From the NCBI RefSeq assembly GCF_000002875.2, contig NC_009417.2, positions 222,929-286,928 on the forward strand: a DNA stretch of 64,000 nucleotides. Reading direction: 5' to 3'. The notes beneath the pieces were generated by a model. The model ran no database searches. It was not told the origin of the DNA and saw nothing but the letters and a program-made list of their open reading frames with translations. Source of the DNA: Leishmania infantum JPCM5 (taxonomy: Eukaryota; Euglenozoa; Kinetoplastea; Trypanosomatida; Trypanosomatidae). A program made the translations under genes and the position numbers. Numbering within the stretch: the first letter of the stretch is position 1; each line of letters begins with the position of its first letter. Shown one piece after another: positions 48,830 through 59,707 of this stretch.

Positions 48830-51800
48830 GATGAAGATGAGCTGTCAGATGGAGCGGCGCTGCAGGAGTGGCTCCTCTGCCATCGCTTTTTGATGCCTTC
48901 TGCAGCTCACTGAAGAAGAGCTTTCTCCCTTTTCATCATTGGCTGCCTCCCTTATAGATGTCGAAGCAGGGAGAGACAGCTGCTGGAGAGAAGGGTGGGA
49001 GGAGGTGAGAGGTTCGAGAGTATCCCTGCATGTGGTCACAGGCGCCTACAAAGGCACTCGATTGAGGCACACGCGTCACAAGGGGCGTATGGTCGACTCT
49101 CTCTCTTTGTGTTGATGTGTGCGTCGAGCAGTGTGAGATAGACATATATGCCGGTGGAAGGGTACCCTCTTTTTTTGTGTGTATGTGTGTTTTTGGCGCT
49201 CGGCCAAATGGCGTGGGTAGGTGATCGACCTTGTCCGAGGTAGCTTCATGGGCTGCGTCCTTTGCCCTCTTCCATCTTCTCTCTTCTCGTGGCCATCTTC
49301 AGGGTGTGGTGTCGCGTGGCTCATTGCGTGACGGCTGTGAACACACGCACACGCGTTCACCGAAAGCGAAGCGAGCGAAGGAATCGACGTGGCTGAAGGA
49401 CGGCGAAAGGCAGAAGAGGCCCGGCAAGTGAACAACAACAGTAGAAAAAGAGAAACTGTGAGGCGCGCGAGGACAGGCACCGAGTTGAGCATGCAGGCGG
49501 CTGCAACGTGTCGTGCGGTTGATGCACGTAAAAGAAGGTGGCGCATATGTGTCTGTGTGTGCTTGTGTGCGTGTAGCCGGTGGCAGGAAGAGGGCAAAGT
49601 GTGGCGATGTACCATAGCCCCTCGTCTTGATTTTCGTTGCTGACTTGAGTGTGTGTGTGTGTGTGATTTCTCTTCTGCTGCTGCTGCGACCCCACGTATA
49701 AAGTAGTCGGCGCGCGTCTCGTACTCGGTCCCTGTTAACGTGGCGCGGTGTGAGCGCATGCGTAGGTCAACCGTACGGCTGTAGTTTCACTGGGCGGACT
49801 TGCCCCTCTCTCTTTGTTGTGCTCGATTTTTACTTTTCTTGCTCACCGCCTCGGTGCCGATCATCGTGGCTGATGGCTTCAAGGCAGGCGTTGGCGGTAT
49901 GTGCCTTGCGGCGCTGCACTCGTTCTTGCCCTCCGCATTGACGAAAGAGATATAACGCCTTTGCTGCTTTTGGTTGCTGACGCGTGCTTGGATGCCTCTC
50001 TTGCCTTGACCTTGCCGTGCCTGTGCTTTGTGTTTTCTAGCTTGTCTGCTTGGCGTCCTGTCGTGGGACGTGTGGCGCCGGCGACGCACCCTTCTATCGC
50101 TCTCGCTCTCCCATCATGTCGACTCTCTTCGTGTCTTCTCCGCTACTGCCCCATGCCCGCTGCTTCAGGGCTTGCACAATTCCGTGGTTCCTGGGACGGT
50201 GGTGGAGCCGTATAGATGCCCGTGCTTTGGATACGAGAGAGAGGTAACACCGGGTATGGCGTCACGCTGCACACACGACTCTTGCCGTATGTGCATGTGT
50301 GGGCTCCCGCTGACACACTCCCTGCACTGCACCGCCATCTAGCCCCCATTCGAGATGAGATATGAGAACCAAACACAAAAAGAGGGGCTGAAAGGGTGGG
50401 TGGTGGTGGTGGTCACAAGGTTCCAGCAGCACACAGACACTCGCGCAAGTGCGGATCGCTCAAAGAAGAGCGCGTGCCACTCCCGTTCTTCCTCTTTTCC
50501 ATCCCTTTCTCTATAGAAAAGGTATTAACGGCTCGAATAAATGAGCGACAACAACATCGACCTCTCCTTCTCTCACTCGCTCACGCCCGCTTTCCTATTG
50601 CTCAGGAAACGGGAGACGTGTGTAATGTTGCATCAAGGTATTCGGACAGGGACTCCAGCACCGAGGCACACAAACACACACACACACGCACACAGGCACC
50701 GAGCGTGCACGCGGTGCGCACTTCTCTTCCATCTCATACCGCTTGTCTCCTCTCGCAAAGTTCTCTCTGCGTATGCGAATCCACTGCGCCTTGCCAACTC
50801 TCGCCTTTGCTTTTCCTTTCGCCCCTCTATAACCTCTTCGGCTCCACGCACGCGACTGCCCACGTCTCGCACACTTTTCTGCCTCACGCACATGGCGTGT
50901 GATCCACGTTCACTTAACAGTAGCAACAGAGTTACCAGGCGACCGAGCACCTTCTGCGAGTGGATTACAGGGACGCTTCGGCCGCGCGCGCTTTCAGCTC
51001 GCCTCACGGACGCTACTACGTATTCACCAAAAGACGCGGACGCAGGATACCCCCTTTCCTGCGCTCAAGCTAGCCTCTCCTCATAAAGAAGCGAGTGTTT
51101 CTCGGCACGCTGTGCCTCGATAGCTTTGCCCGCAGCAGGTAACCACAGCGCAAGTGACCGATTCTTCTTTTCGTTGTTTTCCCTCTTCACGTGTGCTTGT
51201 GTGTGTGCTTCCGCATGGATGTTGACGCCAGCCCTCTTTCCAGCCCTCTTTCCAGCCTGTCCCTCCCCCCTTCTCCCCACCAACACTACCACGACCACCA
51301 CCGTCTCTCTCCATCACGCCCTTGTTTTTTTTGTGTGTCTTCCGCCAGCTGTCTCTGCCACCTTCAGCGTGTGCATGCTTTACATCTTACTTCTTTTCCG
51401 ACATTGTGTTTCTACTCTTCTGCCTTTTCGCTTCGTTTGCCCATTGCTGTAGTTGCTGTTGTGGTTGCTCCTGCCGCTGCCCCCCTACCGCCCCTCCTGT
51501 GTAGAGTAGATGTCTTCGCAGCGCCCATAGCTTTCTGTCTCTCCACTGTTCTCGCAGCGCCCGTCTGTTATTCTCTTCACATCCGTGCCTCACTGCCTGT
51601 TGTGTGTGTCTGTACGTGTTCTTGTTCCTGATCTCTTCACCGTTTCTCCCTTCCTCCCTGCCTCGTTCTCCGCGTAGAGTGTGTATTTTTATGTGCACGT
51701 GTACGTGTGTTGACAACCGTGTTCCTCATCGAGTCGCTGCGCTGTGCGACTGCATCCCCCCTTCTCGCCTTTATACCCAAGCGCCATAAGGGAAGGGGAA

Positions 51801-52763
51801 GGTTTTGCGTGTTGACCACGTCTGCGTATTCTCTACGCGATACAATATATATATATATATATAGTTTGTAGTTGTTGCTTGTGTTTGCGCGCGCTCGCCG
51901 GCACGTGCAAGCGCGTGTGCTGGTAATTGTGACTTTCTGTTGTTTGAATTTGTGGGTGCGGTAGGGTTCTTCGACGCACACAGTGGAAAATCGGTGGAGC
52001 ATCGGTAATCCTCCTCGTTTTCCTTGCCGTTGAAACACATTCGCAGCAGCAAGTGGCTACACGCGGTGTCCTCCGTCAACGCTGTCTCCGTACCCCCACC
52101 CCCTCCTTTCCCTTCCCTTCTTCTCCTCCCCCGACCTTAGGGAACAGAAGAAGATTCTCCATCGAGGAAAGCGAGGCGGTGCGCACGTGCGAGTGCTTGT
52201 ACCCGCTCCTCCTCTTCTGCCCCTCTTTTATCTTCGCATGCATGGGTACGCAAGCCGCTCTCACCCTCCCCCTTCAGCCGTTTTTATTTCTGTGTGATCA
52301 CGCCGGTTGCCGAATCCTTTTCTTGTCTCCGCGTACTTTATCATCTCTGTGCGTGTGCGTGACGAGACGCAGCTGACCTGCGTTACCTCTCGTCTCTCCC
52401 TCTCTGCCTTTTTCTTGCTCTCTTTTCGTTTTCCTTTGTCTCCGCTTTCCCACCACCACCACCACCATCATTCCCATCTCCATCCCCGAGTGGGCTCTCC
52501 ACCATCCTTCTCTTCTTTCACCCAGAAGGCCAAGCTGGCCAAGCACTACCCGCTCTCAGGGTTTGAGTGTCTCTCTGTCTATCGCGCGTGCCAGCATCCA
52601 CGCCAACCCCCACCCCTCCCACCACTCCTTTCATTCGCTTCGTCGGCACCCCACCGTCTTACGACCGGTGTGCACCGAAGTGGGAGGCGGACGTGCAGTG
52701 CATACTATCAACCTCACCAGAGGGTACGGCACCAGGAAAACGAGGCACGGGGGAAGACACGCG
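48830..52763. other. Long gene-free spacer (3.9 kb)
   Basis: No supportable gene. It contains TG and CA repeats (about 49650-49664 and 50670-50692), a TA repeat at 51845-51862, GGT repeats at about 50398-50412, and long C/T tracts, including 52071-52140 and 52440-52500. The end (about 52440-52763) is the 5' flank of the phosphatase gene, whose frame is open upstream but lacks an earlier ATG. Confidence 0.65.
51845..51862. repeat. TA microsatellite
   Basis: About nine AT units lie in the spacer between the cyclin and phosphatase genes. Confidence 0.85.
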
Positions 52764-55700
52764 ATGTCCGTGAGCTCGGACTCGTGCCACACGAGCGAGA
52801 ACAGCGACAGTGCTGACGCGCTCAACTCCAACCGACCGCAGCGACTCTCGTTGATAAGGAAGCAGAGGTCCCTCACCAGCCCGTCGCCCCGCTCTCACAC
52901 GCCTGCGCCGTTGTCGCATCTCACCTCGTTGACCACGGTAGCATCACAGCCTCCGAGTAAAAAGGATCGTGACCGCCGCAATGACTACACCAAACTGAGC
53001 AGCGAACCCAGAAAAAGGAGCAACACCGCAGCGTCCTCCATAAGGAGGGAGACTCTCGAAAGAGCATACGCTCGCCATGCATCCTCGGTCGGCACAACGG
53101 CCGCAGCTTCTTCTCTTCAGGCTTCGAGAGCAACGGACGTAGAGCCGTATGCGCGCACCAGTCCGACAACTTCGTCTCTCAACTCAGCAAGTTTTTCACT
53201 GACGCGCATGCGACCGAGCTCTGCTGCATCGCCAGCGACGGCGGTGCGCGGCGCCACACCGCATGCTCAGATCCGCAGCACCTCCAGGTCGGCATCGAGG
53301 TCTGTACCAGGATATCTCCACTCAACCTTCAGTAGCCGGGCCCACTTGCCAGTTCCACCCCCGGAGCTGCCCACCGCTGACGCCGCGCTGGCGCCCTTGC
53401 CGGTATCCGTGACGGGCACCACATCTTCTAATCACAGCATCGACACCGGATCAGCACCTCCGCCAACCACGAGCCCGCTGCCCAGCAGTATTGAGAGCGA
53501 GAGGAAAATGTGCAGCACGGACAACAACGGTGTGATTCGACCCGGCCGCACTCGGGTGTCCGACCTTGATTCACCAACAGGGACGCCAGCGTCGCCCGCC
53601 GTGATCCACGGCAGCCGTAGCAGGGGGTACGGCGGAGCCTCCGGGGCACGCGCGGAGGTGGCTATCTCACCCCCTTTTCTGCTTGATGGCATTGCGGCGC
53701 CGATCCTGACGCATCGTAACCCCATTACAGACCCTGCTCCGCACATCCACGGCGGAAAGCGCCGGAACCGTGTCACGCTAGAATCTAGCTTCGCCAGCGT
53801 TTTGGAGGGGGCGGGCGGTGAGCCGGCGCCGGCGCCACCGCCGCCAGCCCTCATCCACAGCTCCTCACAGTCAGTGGAAGAGCAACTGGGCATCACTGCG
53901 AATGCCGCTGAAGATCCCCGTAGCTCGTCGATGCTGAACCACGCGTCCTCGCAGCCGCCTTGCACGCCGCAGCAGCAGCTGCAGAAGCAGCCGATGCATG
54001 CACACAATCCCTCGCAGTCTATGGTGGCCCTTTTGTCAGTACCGCAGACGCCACGGCGACCAGTCATCGTCTCCGAAGTGAAGGGTCGCCGCTTGCTCGC
54101 TCCGAACACCTCTCAGTTGAATGAGAAATCACAGATAGCGCGCACCGGCGAGGAGGCAGTTTGCACCGCTCTCCCCTCCTCACTGCCGGCGGCGTCTTAC
54201 GGCGCCCCAATATACAAGGCTCGGCCAGTCCCGGCCTTCCCGCCTCCGCCGCCAGAGTATGCACCGGTAAGTGCGCATTCTGCGCAGACACTTCCGCACT
54301 CCTGCCCCTCTTCTGCTGGGGAGGATGGCCCGCCGTCGTCCACGGCACCACTTGATGCAGCAGCGGGCGATAGCACAGAGCCGCAGCCCAGTAAGGGGCC
54401 GCAGAGTCGCAGCGCTTCCTCTTGCACACCGGAAAGGGGTTCATCGTTGGAGCATCGCTCTTCAGCATTGCCGAGGTCTCCTTCTGCCGACGCGGCTGTA
54501 TACTCTCCCGTTTCTGTGCAAGAGCAGCCGCTGTCCAAGGAAAGCATTCGCAGCGCTTCCTTGGAAACAACGGCTTCGGCGCATCTGTCCCCACGCAGCC
54601 CCAGCGCGCCGAGGTCGCCGCCTACGTCTGCGGCCACACCACCGTCTTCGGTCGGCCCTGCAGCCCAGCTATCGCCTTCCATGGACAGCGTGCACAATGA
54701 CGTGGAAGAAGAGACCCCCGTCGCTAGAACCACGCCGCCACAGCCGGCACCGATGCGATTGCCAGAGCTGCACGTTGTCGCGGGCTCGGTGGTATCGGCT
54801 GCTTCTGAGAGGTCGCTATCATCGCAGCGCAGCGGCTCGCGTTCCACACCGCTGGAGAACTTCGCGGCGCTTCTCGAGGACTTGCATGTGCTGTGGAAGG
54901 AGGAGGAGCCACTCACGTGTGAGGTGTCGCCTGTCAGTCACGCGTCCAATGGGGCTTTTGATGGATGTACGTCGAGAAGCACCGCGAGGGTCATGGCGGA
55001 GCCAAAAGATGACGAGTCGGGCTCCGTGATGTACCCGGCGGATACAAGCGACCCCAATCGGGAGGGGCCGGAGGAGGCAGAACAGGTCCCGGAGAGCTTC
55101 TTGGATGGACCTCTTCGCGGAACCGACACCACCGGCCATGCGCCCATCACGCCGCGTCTTCGCCGCCGCATTGAGAAGGATCAGCGACGGGAACTGGAGA
55201 TGCTGCGTGCTGCCACGAAAGAGCGCCATCCGGAGATCTTGGGCTCGCTCGACTCGCCAGAAACGCTGATGCGGGAGTTGGAGCGGATGGATGCGGACAG
55301 GGACGGACAAGAGGACGGTGGCAGAAGCACCACGCTCAACGTGACGGATGAAGTGGAGACGCCGCCAGCTGCACGATCATCTCAGAAGCGGCCACCGGCT
55401 GTGCCCGCGTCGTCGCGAACTTCACCAACATCGTTGGTTGCACAAGGCAGCCGCGCCAAACCCGAGGGAAGATTGCCAGTGCGAGATGCAGGAAGAGCCG
55501 CTGCCCCGACCACGGAGAAGAGCTCCAACACCGAGTCGTCTGCACGGAAGGGCAGGCCGAGTGTGTCTGCTGCGTCTACTCCCGGGGCGAGGGTGCGAGA
55601 GAGAAGCCAGGCAGTGCTGCGGAGCTCCCGGCGGACGAATGCTCCGGAGAATGGCTCCACGGGCAACGGTGACGGCGTGTGCATCTCGACGCCTCGTGGA

Positions 55701-57806
55701 CGAGCTGCCGGCGAGGCCGGCTCCGGGGCCAGGGGCGCGGGGATGCCCCCTTGCGGTGCAGTGTGTGGCGCTGCACCACCCTTGTCAACCACGGCGCTGA
55801 ATAGTCAACTTACTGCGTCCGCGCCCGGCACTCCCGGTTCCGTTCGGGACCCTCGGCGGCGATCACCCGCCCCTACCATGACGGCCAGCGGTGGATCAGA
55901 GCAGCTGTCACGCATGGCTGCTCGGCGAGGGGATGGCCCCAGCGGATTATCAAGTGGCGCCGGCACCTCCCCGCCCCAGAAGGCAGCCGCGACGGCCTCG
56001 GAAGATCTTCTGCCGGAGCTCTTCTCGGCGCAGGAGGCGGCGAACACCATCACCATTGTGTTTGACCTGGATGAAACGCTCTGCAACAACCGGTGCTTCA
56101 CCGGACCTATACTTCGACCCGGCGCCGCGCTGCTTCTCCACACGCTGCGCGGCCTCTGCCCCTCACCTCGATACAAACTTATCGACACCCACACCCGCAG
56201 CCAGCATGCCTCGAATCGGCTGTATGACGAGGCAATGCACCGTATGGGAGTGACGCCGCTGTACCGCTCACGGGTTGCGCAGAGACAGTCGGCGGATGGC
56301 TACCGCCGCACTAACAGCACCGCTCCCGCTGGCACTATTGCGGCGTCGGGTGTCGACGCGTCCGGGGTTTCAGGTAAGACCTGTTCTGCTGGCTTGTGCA
56401 GCACCGGTGAGGCGCGTCCTGCCACGGCGAAGGATACAAACCCTCTTCGACTGGAGCTGGTGCTGTGGACGGCGAGCGAAGAGAGTCTGGCCCGGCGCGC
56501 CATGTGCCACATTGACCCGGCGAACAAGATCTTCGACGAAGCCATTTATCGCGACACGCGGTGGTATCGTGACTCGCACTACACGAAGGAGCTGTGCCGA
56601 CTTGGCCGGTGCATGAATCGCGTGGTCATCGTCGAGAACTCGATCGAATCTGTCATTCGCAATCGCCAGAACTCCATCCTGGTTACCAACTTTGTACGCA
56701 ACCGCCTCGACCGGCAACTCTTCCTCGTGCGCGAAGTCCTACGAGACTGGGTTTGTGGCATGAAGGCGAAGCTGGCGGAGCAGCAGTACGCATCCCGCGC
56801 TGCCAGTTCGCTGCGGGAGAGCGTTGAACGTACGGCGGATAGCGATGTCACGTTGCACGCCTTCAGAGAAGATTCGGTTGGTTCCCGGGCCGGGGAGTCT
56901 GCCGAGGAGGGGGGCGAGAGTCCGGTGCCGCCACACTCGACGCGGCCGCCCGCACGCGTTGGCCGAAGTGAAAGCGGGCCAGCGGTGATGAATCATGCGG
57001 GCACACACCTTGGCGACAGAGACCCCATCAACGATAATTCTGACGGTAACGGCTCGCAACGTGGTGCAGCTCCTGAACTGGCCCTGTCAGCGCCGTGCCG
57101 GGCCTCCGCTCATGCTGTGTCGGTGCCCAGCTCGCCGCCGCGTTCCGCCCCTCGCCCCCTCAGTGCTATGGCGCGTCGCGCGCCAAACATTGTGGAGTTT
57201 CTGCAGCACCATCGGCTCATCTTTCCAGACTCGAACTTCCTTCGCTTCCAGCTTACGGGCGACGTCATGAAGCACCTGCAGACCAAGGAGGCCGCCCTCA
57301 TCGCCGCTGCCCTCCACCCGCCGCAGACGGCAGCTGAACAAGCGGACACGCGGGCGGCGCGTTCCATCGGCTGCGGACCTGCTTCTCGCACAACCCGATC
57401 CGTGCGCGCACCACCGAACGTGCCGCCCTCCTCCACGCCTCCAGTAACTACTACCGCGCCTACCACGGCAAACCCGGCAGGACCTGCACCAAGAACGCCG
57501 CAATCCCGCGCTGCTGGCCGTGCATCTCCTAGCGGGGGTGGGGCTGCAGAGGACGGCGCTTCCGCAGCTGCGACGCGGCTGCGTATTCCAGGGAAGGAGG
57601 TGGGCGCGGCGAGAACGCCTGCAGCGGCGGCGACTCCGACGTCTCCGTTGGGAGGACCCGTGGTGGGCGCCACTGGGAACAGCCACCCCGGCCACTCATC
57701 CTCCAACGGTGTGGCTCGTGCGGCAATTGCAAACCGCGACCCGGCGGTGCGACCGCAGCGCACAGTGTCTGCGCCTCCCAAGCGTTCAGTGATGAACGAG
57801 ACGTAG
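52764..57806 (+). CDS. Very large NIF/FCP1-like HAD phosphatase
   Basis: 1680 residues. A NLI-interacting-factor (FCP1/SCP) phosphatase domain lies at about 1095-1330. Motif I is VFDLDETL with D1101 and D1103 and T1105 (DxDxT). Motif II region is LVLWTAS with T1236. The motif III lysine is K1275 (YTKELCRLGR). The motif IV region reads VVIVENSIESVI, where E1291 takes the place of the usual Asp. Between motifs I and II there is an insertion of roughly 70 residues rich in Ser, Ala, Thr and Gly. Such enzymes remove phosphate from Ser/Thr, for example on the RNA polymerase II tail, although trypanosomatid polymerase II lacks the usual heptads. The remaining 1090 N-terminal and 350 C-terminal residues are Ser/Pro/Ala/Thr-rich and probably disordered. 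The start at 52764 is the first in-frame ATG. Confidence 0.87.
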   Translation: MSVSSDSCHTSENSDSADALNSNRPQRLSLIRKQRSLTSPSPRSHTPAPLSHLTSLTTVASQPPSKKDRDRRNDYTKLSSEPRKRSNTAASSIRRETLERAYARHASSVGTTAAASSLQASRATDVEPYARTSPTTSSLNSASFSLTRMRPSSAASPATAVRGATPHAQIRSTSRSASRSVPGYLHSTFSSRAHLPVPPPELPTADAALAPLPVSVTGTTSSNHSIDTGSAPPPTTSPLPSSIESERKMCSTDNNGVIRPGRTRVSDLDSPTGTPASPAVIHGSRSRGYGGASGARAEVAISPPFLLDGIAAPILTHRNPITDPAPHIHGGKRRNRVTLESSFASVLEGAGGEPAPAPPPPALIHSSSQSVEEQLGITANAAEDPRSSSMLNHASSQPPCTPQQQLQKQPMHAHNPSQSMVALLSVPQTPRRPVIVSEVKGRRLLAPNTSQLNEKSQIARTGEEAVCTALPSSLPAASYGAPIYKARPVPAFPPPPPEYAPVSAHSAQTLPHSCPSSAGEDGPPSSTAPLDAAAGDSTEPQPSKGPQSRSASSCTPERGSSLEHRSSALPRSPSADAAVYSPVSVQEQPLSKESIRSASLETTASAHLSPRSPSAPRSPPTSAATPPSSVGPAAQLSPSMDSVHNDVEEETPVARTTPPQPAPMRLPELHVVAGSVVSAASERSLSSQRSGSRSTPLENFAALLEDLHVLWKEEEPLTCEVSPVSHASNGAFDGCTSRSTARVMAEPKDDESGSVMYPADTSDPNREGPEEAEQVPESFLDGPLRGTDTTGHAPITPRLRRRIEKDQRRELEMLRAATKERHPEILGSLDSPETLMRELERMDADRDGQEDGGRSTTLNVTDEVETPPAARSSQKRPPAVPASSRTSPTSLVAQGSRAKPEGRLPVRDAGRAAAPTTEKSSNTESSARKGRPSVSAASTPGARVRERSQAVLRSSRRTNAPENGSTGNGDGVCISTPRGRAAGEAGSGARGAGMPPCGAVCGAAPPLSTTALNSQLTASAPGTPGSVRDPRRRSPAPTMTASGGSEQLSRMAARRGDGPSGLSSGAGTSPPQKAAATASEDLLPELFSAQEAANTITIVFDLDETLCNNRCFTGPILRPGAALLLHTLRGLCPSPRYKLIDTHTRSQHASNRLYDEAMHRMGVTPLYRSRVAQRQSADGYRRTNSTAPAGTIAASGVDASGVSGKTCSAGLCSTGEARPATAKDTNPLRLELVLWTASEESLARRAMCHIDPANKIFDEAIYRDTRWYRDSHYTKELCRLGRCMNRVVIVENSIESVIRNRQNSILVTNFVRNRLDRQLFLVREVLRDWVCGMKAKLAEQQYASRAASSLRESVERTADSDVTLHAFREDSVGSRAGESAEEGGESPVPPHSTRPPARVGRSESGPAVMNHAGTHLGDRDPINDNSDGNGSQRGAAPELALSAPCRASAHAVSVPSSPPRSAPRPLSAMARRAPNIVEFLQHHRLIFPDSNFLRFQLTGDVMKHLQTKEAALIAAALHPPQTAAEQADTRAARSIGCGPASRTTRSVRAPPNVPPSSTPPVTTTAPTTANPAGPAPRTPQSRAAGRASPSGGGAAEDGASAAATRLRIPGKEVGAARTPAAAATPTSPLGGPVVGATGNSHPGHSSSNGVARAAIANRDPAVRPQRTVSAPPKRSVMNET

Positions 57807-58235
57807 GGCTCGCGCGGCAGTGTGAGGGAGAAAAAAAGGAAGTTGAGCTGAATGACGCGGCGAGGGCCAACCCATTCTATCAAGGGCAAGGGAGAACGGC
57901 CACGGGGGGGGGGTGAAGGTCTGAGCACGTTCCGCGTGCGCGGACACGTGTGTGCGTGTGGCTAGAGCTCCTTTCTCTCCTCATTTTCCTCTCCCCTCTC
58001 GTGGCTGAGGCAGCATGTCGTATCCATGAGAGCTCGTGCAATGTGAAGCTCAGTGTCATCGGATCGACTTCTGGCGGTGCGCAGGGTGCAGGAGGCGCAT
58101 TTAGGGGCGCATCTGCTTCCCTGAAACAAACTTGTCGACCACGGAACCGCCAGCGCGTCACGCCGCCCTTCCCCTTCCCCCCCCCCAAACAGGGGTCGGA
58201 GCACCTTAACGACGGTTTGTGTGTGCGTTTGTGTG
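57807..58235. other. Spacer between phosphatase gene and SIDER-like copy 2
   Basis: No gene seen. It contains a G run at 57905-57912, C runs near 58170-58188 and a TG-rich stretch just before the element. It is probably the phosphatase 3' UTR. Confidence 0.6.
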
Positions 58236-58836
58236 TGGGCACACCTCTCGGCTCATGGTGGCTCAGAGTCCAGTGCCCCTTCCCCCCACTCTCTTCAGAA
58301 GCCAGGCAACCCTCCTCCCTCATCTCTATCCCTGCCTATGCCAGAGCCACCTCTGGTGCTGGCAGGGCCGAGTGCCTGCGACGCAGCGCAGTCAGGGCGG
58401 TGCATTGCTGCGGATGGCGGTGGCCGGATCCTGGATGGTGCTGCTTGGGGGCGAACTGCGACAGTGAGCACGCTTGTGCCATCCACATGATGGGCAGAGT
58501 GTCCGCGTGACTCGAACGCATCCCACCCCCGGCCCTCGCACGGCCCACTGGTGTGGGGAGATCTGAGCCGTCCCGAGGAGAGGGGGGTGGGATGCACCAG
58601 GGGTGGCAGCCGGCATAGCGGGGGAGCGGCTGTGAGGCGACCTGCACGGTGAAGGCTGGCCAGAGTTTGAGGCAGAGACGGTGCTGAGATGACTGGGCCG
58701 GCGCATTGCTGTAATGCGTGTGCCTAGCGTTGCTTCGCACCCCGCTGGTGGGGCCTGTGACAGACCCTGCGTAGAGCACAGTTGAGCTCGTGCTGTACGG
58801 GACATAGAATGTACACGCATTGGACCGAAAAGAAAA
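58236..58836 (+). mobile_element. SIDER2-like retroposon, copy 2
   Basis: Matches 40018-40593 over 576 bases with no difference that I could find by eye; the translated frames are identical. The matching block starts at TGGGCACACC and ends near GACATAGAATG, after which the flanks diverge. An A-rich tail (GAAAAGAAAAG) follows at 58827-58837. It lies 63 bases before the assembly gap. Flanking sequences differ between the two copies, which argues against a simple larger duplication. Confidence 0.65.
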
Positions 58837-58899
58837 GGCGGAATGGGTAACAAGTGGGTGGGGTTGCTCGCCCTCCACTTCTTCTGTAGCTGGATCGAC

Positions 58900-59000
58900 N
58901 NNNNNNNNNNNNNNNNNNNNNNNNNNNNNNNNNNNNNNNNNNNNNNNNNNNNNNNNNNNNNNNNNNNNNNNNNNNNNNNNNNNNNNNNNNNNNNNNNNNN
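58900..59000. other. Assembly gap (run of N)
   Basis: 101 N bases. True length and content are unknown. The adjacency to a near-identical repeat suggests a repeat-caused gap. Confidence 0.98.
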
Positions 59001-59707
59001 TTGCGTCCTTGGTTCTCGCGCGTACAGCCGTTGGCCTCGTGCAATGTGTGTGTGCTTCTTGTCGTTGAATTTGCCTCTTCCGAACTCGCATCTTTTTCAG
59101 CAAGCACGGGTGAGTGTGCGTGGGCTGCTGCTTGCTCGAGTATCTCCACTCTGCTCCAGCGTCGCCTCTTTCTGTGTCTTTCTTTCTCCTGCCCAACCCC
59201 CCTTGCTCGCCACCCACGTACTCTCCTGCGACACCGCTATCCTCCCCTTCCTTCTCCCCGCAAGCCGTCGAAAGCTCGCCGACGCCATCTGTAGACGAGG
59301 AGCTGCCGTTGCCTGTTGCACGAACCCCGAGGCGCACCCAGTGGCTTGCTCTCTCTCTCTCAGCGGCAGTTGTGTTCCCTTTCAGTTCTTCGGCATATCC
59401 ACGTTTTATAGCGCACTTCTGCCGTGGTCTTTTCTGAGGTGGCGGTGCCGGCCGCTCTGGTGCGTTAGGAAGCGCGTGGTGCTTGGTATCCAGCTGAGTA
59501 TCAGTCGCCTGAACATAAGTCTACACGGACGTGGGAAAACGGCCCGGCGATGCGTATGCCAGTGTATTTTCTTTTCTCACATCGCGTGCAAGACTGGTGT
59601 GAGCGACAGTATCCTTCGCGCTAATTGCCATACCTGACCTGGAGAGGCTCGTAAAAAAGTCACATTAGAGTCACGGTCGAACATATAAACATCCAAATAA
59701 AAGGGAG
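59001..59707. other. Spacer upstream of the last gene
   Basis: No gene seen. A pyrimidine-containing stretch (TATTTTCTTTTCTCACATCG) followed by GTGCAAG, with AG at 59591-59592, is a possible splice acceptor. The first ATG after it is at 59708. Confidence 0.6.

Noticed and set aside
52563..52763. Extension of the phosphatase frame to a TTG at 52563
   Set aside because: No ATG, and the sequence is C-rich 5' flank.
58336..59337. Minus-strand open frame of 333 codons
   Set aside because: It reads through the 101-base N run and the SIDER-like element, so its length is artificial.
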